Assembly: GCF_040869045.1 (NCBI RefSeq)
Contig: NC_090323.1
Span: 174,986,083-175,050,082, forward strand
Reading direction: 5' to 3'
DNA length: 64,000 nucleotides
Source: Eurosta solidaginis
Lineage: Eukaryota; Arthropoda; Insecta; Diptera; Tephritidae
A program made the translations under genes and the position numbers. The notes beneath the pieces were generated by a model. It saw only the letters and a list, made by a program, of their open reading frames with translations. It did not search any database and was not told the DNA's origin. Positions 50,510 through 61,147 of this stretch are shown here, one piece after another (position 1 is the first letter of the stretch; each line of letters opens with the position of its first letter).

Positions 50510-53500
50510 TTCATAAACAAACACAAAACAATTCATAACAGTAAACAAGATATACTTCCTATTGACTCACGTAGAATCTTTGTTGTTATTCAAAAGTGTT
50601 AATTTAACGTTGTTTAAACTTTTCCCAATTTTTTTAATAAAATTCGCTACGCTTTATTTGATTATTCAAAAGCCCTTAATTAGTCAAAACTCTTGAAACG
50701 CTATAAGTCATAAATATTATCAAATTAGCCTAAACATTTTCCATCTTCAGATCTGATGGCATTTAATGATTTTACGCAGCAAACAACTCTTATTTTTAAC
50801 TAAATAAACTATTGTTATAAAGCCATATGTCAGTGTGTAAACACTTTCTTCATTAACAAACACAAAAAAATTCATAACAGTAAACAAGATATACTTCCTA
50901 TTGACTTGCGTAGAATCCTTGTTGGTTTTCAAGAGTGTTAATTTAACGTTGTTTAAACTTTTCCCAATTTTTTTAATAAAATTCGCTACGCTTTATTTGA
51001 TTATTCAAAAGCCTTTAATTAGTCAAAAACACTTGAAACGCCATAAGTCATAAATATAATCAAACTAGCCTAAAAATTTTCCATCTTCAGATCTGATGGC
51101 ATTTAATGATTTTACGCAGCAAACAACTCTTATTTTTAACTAAATAAACTATTGTTATAAAGCCATATGTCAGTGTGTAAACACTTTCTTCATTAACAAA
51201 CAAAAAAATTCGTAACAGTAAACAGGATATACTTCCTATTGACTTACGTAGAATCTTTGTTGTTATTCAAAAGTGTTAATTTAACGTTGTTTAAACGTTT
51301 CCCAAATTTTTTAATAAAATTCGCTACGCTTTATTTGATTATTCAAAAGCCCTTAATTAGTCAAAAACACTTGAAACGCCATAAGTCATAAATATTATCA
51401 AATTAGCCTAAAAATTTTCCATCTTCAGATCTGGTGGCATTTAGTGGTTTTACGCAGCAAACAACTCTTATTTTTAACTAAATAAACTATTGTTATAAAG
51501 CCATATGTCAGTGTGTAAACACTTTCTTCATTAACAAACACAAAAAAATTCATAACTGTAAACAAGATATACTTCCTATTGACTTAAGTAAAATCTTTGT
51601 TGTTATTCAAAGTGTCAATTTAACGTTGTTTAAACTTTTCACAGTTTTTTTAATAAAATTCGCTACGCTTTATTTGATTATTCAAAAGCCCTTAATTAGT
51701 CAAAAACACTTGAAACGCCATAAGTCATAAATATAATCAAACTAGCCTAAAAATTTTCCATCTTCAGATCTGATGGCATTTAATGATTTTACGCAGCAAA
51801 CAACTCTTATTTTTAACTAAATAAACTATTGTTATAAAGCCATATGTCAGTGTGTAAACACTTTCTTCATTAACAAACAAAAAAATTCGTAACAGTAAAC
51901 AGGATATACTTCCTATTGACTTACGTAGAATCTTTGTTGTTATTCAAAAGTGTTAATTTAACGTTGTTTAAACGTTTCCCAAATTTTTTAATAAAATTCG
52001 CTACGCTTTATTTGATTATTCAAAAGCCCTTAATTAGTCAAAAACACTTGAAACGCCATAAATCATAAATATTATCAAATTAGCCTAAAAATTTTCCATC
52101 TTCAGATCTGGTGGCATTTAGTGGTTTTACGCAGCAAACAACTCTTATTTTTAACTAAATAAACTATTGTTATAAAGCCATATGTCAGTGTGTAAACACT
52201 TTCTTCATAAACAAACACAAAACAATTCATAACAGTAAACAAGATATACTTCCTATTGACTCACGTAGAATCTTTGTTGTTATTCAAAAGTGTTAATTTA
52301 ACGTTGTTTAAACTTTTCCCAATTTTTTTAATAAAATTCGCTACGCTTTATTTGATTATTCAAAAGCCCTTAATTATTCAAAACTCTTGAAACGCTATAA
52401 GTCATAAATATTATCAAATTAGCCTAAAAATTTCCATCTTCAGATCTGATGGCATTTAATGATTTTACGCAGCAAACAACTCTTATTTTTAACTAAATAA
52501 ACTATTGTTATAAAGCCATATGTCAGTGTGTAAACACTTTCTTCATTAACAAACACAAAAAAATTCATAACAGTAAACAAGATATACTTCCTATTGACTT
52601 GCGTAGAATCCTTGTTGGTTTTCAAGAGTGTTAATTTAACGTTGTTTAAACTTTTCCCAATTTTTTTAATAAAATTCGCTACGCTTTATTTGATTATTCA
52701 AAAGCCTTTAATTAGTCAAAAACACTTGAAACGCCATAAGTCATAAATATAATCAAACTAGCCTAAAAATTTTCCATCTTCAGATCTGATGGCATTTAAT
52801 GATTTTACGCAGCAAACAACTCTTATTTTTAACTAAATAAACTATTGTTATAAAGCCATATGTCAGTGTGTAAACACTTTCTTCATTAACAAACAAAAAA
52901 ATTCGTAACAGTAAACAGGATATACTTCCTATTGACTTACGTAGAATCTTTGTTGTTATTCAAAAGTGTTAACTTAACGTTGTTTAAACGTTTCCCAAAT
53001 TTTTTAATAAAATTCGCTACGCTTTATTTGATTATTCAAAGGCCCTTAATTAGTCAAAAACACTTGAAACGACATAAGTCATAAATATTATCAAATTAGC
53101 CTAACATTTTTCCATCTTAAGATCTGATGGCATTTAGTGATTTTACGCAGCAAACAATTCTTATTTTTAACTAAATAAACTATTGTTATAAAGCCATATG
53201 TCAGTGTGTAAACATTTTCTTCATTAACAAACACAAAAAAATTCATAACAGTAAACAAGATATACTTCCTATTGACTTACGTAGAATCTTTGTTGTTATT
53301 CAAAAGTGTTAATTTAACCTTGTTTAAACGTTTCCCAAATTTTTTAATAAAATTAGCTACGCTTTATTTGATTATTCAAAGGCCCTTAATTAGTCAAAAA
53401 CACTTGAAACGACATAAGTCATAAATATTATCAAATTAGCCTAACATTTTTCCATCTTAAGATCTGATGGCATTTAGTGATTTTACGCAGCAAACAATTC

Positions 53501-54200
53501 TTATTTTTAACTAAATAAACTATTGTTATAAAGCCATATGTCAGTGTGTAAACACTTTCTTCATAAACAAACACAAAACAATTCATAACAGTAAACAAGA
53601 TATACTTCCTATTGACTCACGTAGAATCTTTGTTGTTATTCAAAAGTGTTAATTTAACGTTGTTTAAACTTTTCCCAATTTTTTTAATAAAATTCGCTAC
53701 GCTTTATTTGATTATTCAAAAGCCCTTAATTAGTCAAAACTCTTGAAACGCTATAAGTCATAAATATTATCAAATTAGCCTAAACATTTTCCATCTTCAG
53801 ATCTGATGGCATTTAATGATTTTACGCAGCAAACAACTCTTATTTTTAACTAAATAAACTATTGTTATAAAGCCATATGTCAGTGTGTAAACACTTTCTT
53901 CATTAACAAACACAAAAAAATTCATAACAGTAAACAAGATATACTTCCTATTGACTTGCGTAGAATCCTTGTTGGTTTTCAAGAGTGTTAATTTAACGTT
54001 GTTTAAACTTTTCCCAATTTTTTTAATAAAATTCGCTACGCTTTATTTGATTATTCAAAAGCCTTTAATTAGTCAAAAACACTTGAAACGCCATAAGTCA
54101 TAAATATAATCAAACTAGCCTAAAAATTTTCCATCTTCAGATCTGATGGCATTTAATGATTTTACGCAGCAAACAACTCTTATTTTTAACTAAATAAACT
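50510..54200 (+). repeat. Reshuffled higher-order repeats, type B zone
   Basis: The marker monomer with TTGCGTAGAATCCTTGTTGG recurs around 50905, 52598 and 53955. The first and third are 3,050 bp apart and share flanks on both sides. The second shares only some neighbours, showing exchange at monomer boundaries. Confidence 0.7.
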
Positions 54201-57200
54201 ATTGTTATAAAGCCATATGTCAGTGTGTAAACACTTTCTTCATTAACAAACAAAAAAATTCGTAACAGTAAACAGGATATACTTCCTATTGACTTACGTA
54301 GAATCTTTGTTGTTATTCAAAAGTGTTAATTTAACGTTGTTTAAACGTTTCCCAAATTTTTTAATAAAATTCGCTACGCTTTATTTGATTATTCAAAAGC
54401 CCTTAATTAGTCAAAAACACTTGAAATGCCATAAGTCATAAATATAATCAAACTAGCCTAAAAATTTTCCACCTTCAGATCTAATGGCATTTAGTGACTA
54501 TTGTTATAAAGCCGTATGCCAGTGTGTAAACATTTTCTTCATTAACAAACAAAAAAAATTCATAACAGTAAACAAGATATACTTCCTATTGACTTACGTA
54601 GAATCTTTGTTGTTATTCAAAAGTGTTAATTTAACGTTGTTTAAACTTTTCCAATTTTTTTAATAAAATTCGCTACGCTTTATTTGATTATTCAAAAGCC
54701 TTTAATTAGTCAAAAACACTTGATAAGTCATAAATATAATCAAACTAGCCTAAAAATTTTCCATCTTCAGATCTGATGGCATTTAGAGATTTTACGCAGC
54801 AAACAACTCTTATTTTTAGCTAAATAAACTATTGTTATAAAGCCATATGTCAGTGTGTAAACACTTTCTTCATTAACAAACACAAAACAATTCATAACAG
54901 TAAACAAGATATACTTCCTACTGACTTACGTAGAATCTTTGTTGTTATTCAAAAGTGTTAATTTAACGTCGTTTAATCTTTTCCCAATTTTTTTAATAAA
55001 ATTCGCTACGCTTTATTTGATTATTCAAAAGCCTTTAATTAAGCAAACACACTTGAAACGCCATAAGTCATAAATATAATCAAACTAGCCTAAAAATTTT
55101 CCATCTTCAGATCTGATGGCATTTAGAGATTTTACGCAGCAAACAACTCTTATTTTTAACTAAATAAACTATTGTTATAAAGCCATATGTCAGCGTGTAA
55201 ACACTTTCTTCATAAACAAACAAAAAAACCCATAACAGTAAACAAGATATACTTCCTATTGACTTACGTAGAATCTTTGCTGTTATTTAAAAGTGTTAAT
55301 TTAACGTTGTTTAAATTTTCCCAAATTTTTTAATAAATTTCGTTACTCTATAATTGATTATTCAAAAGCCCTTAATTAGTCAAAAACACCTGAAACGCCA
55401 TAAGTCATAAATATAATCAAAATAGCCTAAAAATTTTCCATCTTCAGATCTGATGGCATTTAGAGATTTTATGCAGCAAACAACTCTTATTTTTAACTAA
55501 ATAAACTATTGTTATAAAGCCATAGTCAGTGTGTAAACACTTCCCTCATTAACAAACAAAAAAAATTCATAACAGTAACCAAATTTTTTCCTATTGACAT
55601 ACGTAGAATCTTTGTTGTTATTCAAAAGTGTTAATTTAACGTTGTTTAAACTTTTCCCAAATTTTTTAATAAAATTCGCTACGCTTTATTTGATTATTCA
55701 AAAGCCCTTAATTAGTCAAAAACACTTGAAACGACATAAGTCATAAATATTATCAAATCAGCCTAACAATTTTCCATCTTCAGATCTGATGGCATTTAGT
55801 GATTTTACGCAGCAAACAACTCTTATTTTTAACTAAATAAACTATTGTTATAAAGCCATATGTCAGTGTGTAAACACTTTCTTCATTAACAAACACAAAA
55901 AAATCCATAACAGTAAACAAGATATACTTCCTATTGACTTATGTAGAATCTTTGTTGTTATTCAAAAGTGTTAATTTAACGTTGTTTAAAATTTCCCAAT
56001 TTTTTTAATAATATTAGCTACGCTTTATTTGATTATTCAAAAGCCCTTAATTAGTCAAAAACACTTGAAACGCCATAAGTCATAAATATTATCAAATTAG
56101 CCTAAAAATTTTCCATCTTCAGATCTGATGGCATTTAGTGATTTTACGCAGCAAACAACTCTTATTTTTAACTAAATAAACTATTGTTATAAAGCCATAT
56201 GTCAGTGTGTAAACACTTTCTTCATTAACAAACAAAAAAATTCATAACAGTAAACAAGGTATACTTCCTATTGACTTACGTAGAATCTTTGTTGTTATTC
56301 AAAAGTGTTAATTTAACGTTGTTTAAACGTTTCCCAAATTTTTTAATAAAATTAGCTACGCTTTATTTGATTATTCAAAAGCCCTTAATTAGTCAAAAAC
56401 ACTTGAAACGCCATAAGACATAAATATTATCAAATTAGCCTAAAAATTTTCCATCTTCAGATCTGATGGTATTTAGTGATTATACGCAGCAAACAACTCT
56501 TATTTTTAACTAAATAAACTATTGTTATAAAGCCATATGTCAGTGTGTAAACACTTTCTTCATTAACAAACACAAAAAAATTCATAACAGTAAACAAGAT
56601 ATACTTCCTATTGACTTACGTAGAATCTTTGTTGTTATTCAAAAGTGTTAATTTAACGTTGTTTAAACGTTTCCAAAATTTTTTAATAAAATTAGCTACG
56701 CTTTATTTGATTATTCAAAAGCCCTTAATTAGTCAAAAACACTTGAAACGCCATAAGACATAAATATTATCAAATTAGCCTAAAAATTTTCCATCTTCAG
56801 ATCTGATGGTATTTAGTGATTATACGCAGCAAACAACTCTTATTTTTAACTAAATAAACTATTGTTATAAAGCCATATGTCAGTGTGTAAACACTTTCTT
56901 CATTAACAAACACAAAACAATTCATAACAGTAAACAAGATATACTTCCTATTGACATACGTAGAATCTTTGTTGTTATTCAAAAGTGTTAACTTAACGTT
57001 GTTTACCCTTTTCCCAAATTTTTTAATAAAATTCGCTGCGCTTTATTTGATTATTCAAAAGCCCTTAATTGGTCAAAAACACTTGAAACGCCATAAGTAA
57101 TAAATATAATCAAAATAGCATACATATTTTCCATGTTCAGATCTGATGGCATTTAGTGATTTTACGCAGCAAGCAACTCTTATTTTTAACTAATTAAATT

Positions 57201-57885
57201 ATTGTTATAAAGCCATATGTCAGTGTGTAAACACTTTCTTCATTAACAAACACAAAAAAATTCATAACAGTAAACAAGATATACTTCCTATTGACTTACG
57301 TAGAATCTTTGTTGTTATTCAAAAGTGTTAATTTAACGTTGTTTAAACGTTTCGCAAATTTTTTAATGAAATTAGCTACGCTTTATTTGATTATTCAAAA
57401 GCCCATAATTAGTCATAAATATTATCAAATTAGCCTAAAAATTTTCCATCTCCAGATCTGATGGCATTTAGTGTTTTTACGCAGCAAAAAACTCTTATTT
57501 TTAACTAAATAAACTATTGTTATAAAGCCATATGTCAGTGTGTAAATACTTTCTTCATTAACAAACACAAAAAAATGCATAACAGTAAACAAGATATACT
57601 TCCTATTGACTTACGTAGAATCTTTGTTGTTATTCAAAAGTGTTAATTTAACCTTGTTTAAACGTTTCCCAAATTTTTTAATAAAATTAGCTACGCTTTA
57701 TTTGATTATTCAAAGGCTCTTAATTAGTCAAAAACACTTGAAACGACATAAGTCATAAATATTATCAAATTAGCCTAACAATTTTCCATCTTCAGATCTG
57801 ATGGCATTTAGTGATTTTACGCAGCAAACAATTCTTATTTTTAACTAAATAAACTATTGTTATAAAGCCATATGTCAGTGTGTAA

Positions 57886-58476
57886 CAGGGATGCACCTTA
57901 ACGTTAAGCTAATCGTTTATCAAAAAATGTCCACCGTTTCCGTTGAAACACTTCGAAATATTATCGATAAAGAAATTATCAAGATAAATTGTATCTCGTT
58001 TTTAACAGAAATGAAAAGCCTTCGTTAACGTTAAAAACGTTAACAAAAACGTGATACTTTATGTTTGAATTGTGCTGGCAATGCTATAGCCATGGTGAAG
58101 CCGTAAGGTGGTAACAGCGAGCGGACGGACACACACAAACTCCATGTAATTTGTTTGTGTAATTCGTTGGTGGTAATGTCAAAAATACTCTGAGAAATGT
58201 TCGTACTGTTAAAATTTATGAGAAAAGTTGCAATCACTTTGGCTAATGCTTTCACTTTTAATGACTCCGTCATCAATCAACTTTGCCAGCATAGTTTGGA
58301 ATTAATAATCAACATAAACGATTTGATTTCGTTTTGATATGGCAGCAAACGATACAAAATCATTTCGTTAATTTGACGTTCTTAACGTTAATAAACGAAA
58401 CGAAATGACTTTGTTTCGTTTATTAACGTTAATTATCGTAACGAAATGATATCGGTTCGTTGGTTAAGCATGCCTG
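57886..58476 (+). mobile_element. Non-autonomous hAT-like element, 591 bp
   Basis: It interrupts a satellite monomer with an exact 8-bp target duplication GTGTGTAA (57878-57885 and 58477-58484). The ends are CAGGGATGC on the left and GCATGCCTG on the right, 8 of 9 bases being inverted-repeat matches. An 8-bp duplication plus CAGGG-type termini are the hallmarks of hAT transposons. The interior has several AACGTT palindromes near both ends, possible transposase sites. The only sizeable frame (58276-58040, minus) resembles no transposase I know. Confidence 0.85.
58382..58432 (+). repeat. Perfect 20-bp inverted repeat in hAT-like element
   Basis: Bases 58382-58401 are the exact reverse complement of 58413-58432, separated by 11 bases. 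Each arm contains TTAACGTTAA, itself palindromic, and ACGAAAC. The structure lies 45 bp from the right end. Confidence 0.9.
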
Positions 58477-60967
58477 GTGTGTAAACACTTTCTTCATAAA
58501 CAAACACAAAACAATTCATAACAGTAAACAAGATATACTTCCTATTGACTCACGTAGAATCTTTGTTGTTATTCAAAAGTGTTAATTTAACGTTGTTTAA
58601 ACTTTTCCCAATTTGTTTAATAAAATTCGCTACGCTTTATTTGATTATTCAAAAGCCCTTAATTAGTCAAAACTCTTGAAACGCCATAAGTCATTAATAA
58701 AATCAAAATAGCCTAAAAATTTTCCATCTTCAGATCTGATGGCATTTAATGATTTTACGCAGCAAACAACTCTTATTTTTAACTAAATAAACTATTGTTA
58801 TAAAGCCATATGTCAGTGTGTAAACACTTTCTTCATTAACAAACACAAAAAAATTCATAACAGTAAACAAGATATACTTCCTATTGACTTACGTAGAATC
58901 TTTGTTGTTATTCAAAAGTGTTAATTTAATGTTGTTTAAACGTTTCCCATATTTTTTAATAAAATTCGCTACGTTTTATTTGATTATTCAAAAGCCCTTA
59001 ATTAGTCAAAAACACTTGAAACGCCATAAGTCATAAATATTATCAAATTAGCCTAAAAATTTTCCATCTTCAGATCTGGTGGCATTTAGTGGTTTTACGC
59101 AGCAAACAACTCTTATTTTTAACTAAATAAACTATTGTTATAAAGCCATATGTCAGTGTGTAAACACTTTCTTCATTAACAAACACAAAAAAATTCATAA
59201 CAGTAAACAAGATATACTTCCTATTGACTTGCGTAGAATCCTTGTTGGTTTTCAAGAGTGTTAATTTAACGTTGTTTAAACTTTTCCCAATTTTTTTAAT
59301 AAAATTCGCTACGCTTTATTTGATTATTCAAAAGCCTTTAATTAGTCAAAAACACTTGAAACGCCATAAGTCATAAATATAATCAAACTAGCCTAAAAAT
59401 TTTCCATCTTCAGATCTGATGGCATTTAATGATTTTACGCAGCAAACAACTCTTATTTTTAACTAAATAAACTATTGTTATAAAGCCATATGTCAGTGTG
59501 TAAACACTTTCTTCATTAACAAACACAAAAAAATTCATAACAGTAAACAAGATATACTTCCTATTGACTTACGTAGAATCTTTGTTGTTATTCAAAAGTG
59601 TTAATTTAACGTTGTTTAAACGTTTCCCATATTTTTTAATAAAATTCGCTACGCTTTATTTGATTATTCAAAAGCCCTTAATTAGTCAAAAACACTTGAA
59701 ACGCCATAAGTCATAAATATTATCAAATTAGCCTAAAAATTTTCCATCTTCAGATCTGGTGGCATTTAGTGGTTTTACGCAGCAAACAACTCTTATTTTT
59801 AACTAAATAAACTATTGTTATAAAGCCATATGTCAGTGTGTAAACACTTTCTTCATTAACAAACACAAAAAAATTCATAACAGTAAACAAGATATACTTC
59901 CTATTGACTTGCGTAGAATCCTTGTTGGTTTTCAAGAGTGTTAATTTAACGTTGTTTAAACTTTTCCCAATTTTTTTAATAAAATTCGCTACGCTTTATT
60001 TGATTATTCAAAAGCCTTTAATTAGTCAAAAACACTTGAAACGCCATAAGTCATAAATATAATAAAACTAGCCTAAAAATTTTCCATCTTCAGATCTGAT
60101 GGAATTTAATGATTTTACGCAGCAAACAACTCTTATTTTTAACTAAATAAACTATTGTTATAAAGCCATATGTCAGTGTGTAAACACTTTCTTCATTAAC
60201 AAACACAAAAAAATTCATAACAGTAAACAAGATATACTTCCTATTGACTTACGTAGAATCTTTGTTGTTATTCAAAAGTGTTAATTTAACGTTGTTTAAA
60301 CGTTTCCCATATTTTTTAATAAAATTCGCTACGCTTTATTTGATTATTCAAAAGCCCTTAATTAGTCAAAAACACTTGAAACGCCATAAGTCATAAATAT
60401 TATCAAATTAGCCTAAAAATTTTCCATCTTCAGATCTGGTGGCATTTAGTGGTTTTACGCAGCAAACAACTCTTATTTTTAACTAAATAAACTATTGTTA
60501 TAAAGCCATATGTCAGTGTGTAAACACTTTCTTCATTAACAAACACAAAAAAATGCATATCAGTAAACAAGATATACTTCCTTTTGACTTAAGTAAAATC
60601 TTTGTTGTTATTCAAAAGTGTCAATTTAGCTTTGTTTAAACTTTTCCCAATTTTTTTAATAAAATTCGCTACGCTTTATTTGATTATTCAAAAGCCCTTA
60701 ATTAGTCAAAAACACTTGAAACGCCATAAGTCATAAATATAATCAAACTAGCCTAAAAATTTTCCACCTTCAGATCTAATGGCATTTAGTGACTATTGTT
60801 ATAAAGCCGTATGTCAGTGTGTAAACATTTTCTTCATTAACAAACAAAAAAAATTCATAACAGTAAAGAAGATATACTTCCTATTGACTTACGTAGAATC
60901 TTTGTTGTTATTCAAAAGTGTTAATTTAACGTTGTTTAAACTTTTCCCAATTTTTTTAATAAAATTC
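58477..60967 (+). repeat. 340-bp satellite, block 3, with 680-bp dimers
   Basis: About seven monomers. From about 58740 to 60500 two monomer kinds alternate. One has CTGGTGGCATTTAGTGGTTTT (59076, 59756, 60436), the other has GATGGCATTTAATGA or GATGGAATTTAATGA, giving an exact 680-bp dimer period. The last monomer is the short class and is interrupted at 60967. Confidence 0.92.
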
Positions 60968-61147
60968 ATGTATGTGATTTTTTGTTTACAAAAATTTTTT
61001 ATATTGTACATTGTTTTATATTGTGATGTTTTTATATTGTTAATAGTGTCCTGAGGATGGTTACCGAAGTGTAACCGAAATATATTGACAAAAAAGACGA
61101 AACGTTTGTGTTTTAATTTGGACCTTGAGCCAGCAAAAAACATATAT
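60968..61147 (+). mobile_element. PLE-C: 180-bp remnant of a third Penelope-like element
   Basis: A short insertion in a satellite monomer, flanked by the 8-bp duplication TAAAATTC (60960-60967 and 61148-61155). It has no coding sequence. Its hammerhead motif, followed by an AT-rich tail, is the signature of a PLE pLTR, and its sequence differs from PLE-A and PLE-B. I interpret it as a drastically 5'-truncated PLE insertion. It could instead be a small hammerhead-bearing retroelement of another sort. The open frames crossing it (60779-61054, 61143-60889) are chance. Confidence 0.65.
61048..61089 (+). ncRNA. Hammerhead ribozyme motif in PLE-C
   Basis: GUC (61048-61050), CUGAGGA (61051-61057), U, a 6-bp stem II GGUUAC/GUAACC with loop CGAAGU, GAA, AUAUAU, U, GAC (61087-61089). 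GUC/GAC forms stem I. The self-complementary AUAUAU would serve as stem III. The predicted cut is between 61086 and 61087. Confidence 0.72.

Larger units (their letters stand above)
12144..57885 (+). repeat. 340-bp satellite, block 2 (main array)
   Basis: Roughly 138 head-to-tail monomers in one orientation over 45.7 kb. Two length classes occur: about 340 bp, and about 301 bp lacking the 39 bases from TTTTACGCAGC to CTAAATAAA. At least three subfamilies are visible. Type A has AAACTTTTCCC, AAATTCGCTACGC and ATAATCAAACTAGCC. Type B has AAACGTTTCCC, AAATTAGCTACGC and ATTATCAAATTAGCC. Type C has AACCAAATTTTTTCC, ATACGTAG, TTATTATTC and CGTTGCGC. Type A and short monomers dominate left of about 36.6 kb, type B to the right. 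Type C clusters at 18.5-35.5 and 41.5-48.3 kb. Everything in this interval not listed separately is satellite. I see no gene. Confidence 0.96.

Noticed and set aside
12144..57885. CRISPR-like array
   Set aside because: The repeats are contiguous long monomers without unique spacers and the context is eukaryotic.
12144..57885. CENP-B box in the satellite
   Set aside because: No string fitting TTCGNNNNANNCGGG was seen; the monomers are too AT-rich and lack CGGG.
58040..58276. 78-codon minus-strand frame in the hAT-like element as a transposase remnant
   Set aside because: I see no zinc-finger or dimerisation motif; a chance frame is the simpler reading, although a decayed fragment cannot be excluded.
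59400..59425. Hammerhead ribozyme in the satellite itself
   Set aside because: The minus strand contains CUGAAGA, and the ATGACATTT variants contain CUGAUGA on the plus strand, but neither is followed by a stem II and a correctly placed GAA. The 10-base likeness to the PLE pLTR (CTGAAGATGG) is too short to mean descent.
29544..59935. Recurring 60-61-codon minus-strand frames (such as 38538-38723, 52440-52625)
   Set aside because: These are the reverse strand of the same satellite monomers. Repetition reflects copy number, not conservation of a peptide.
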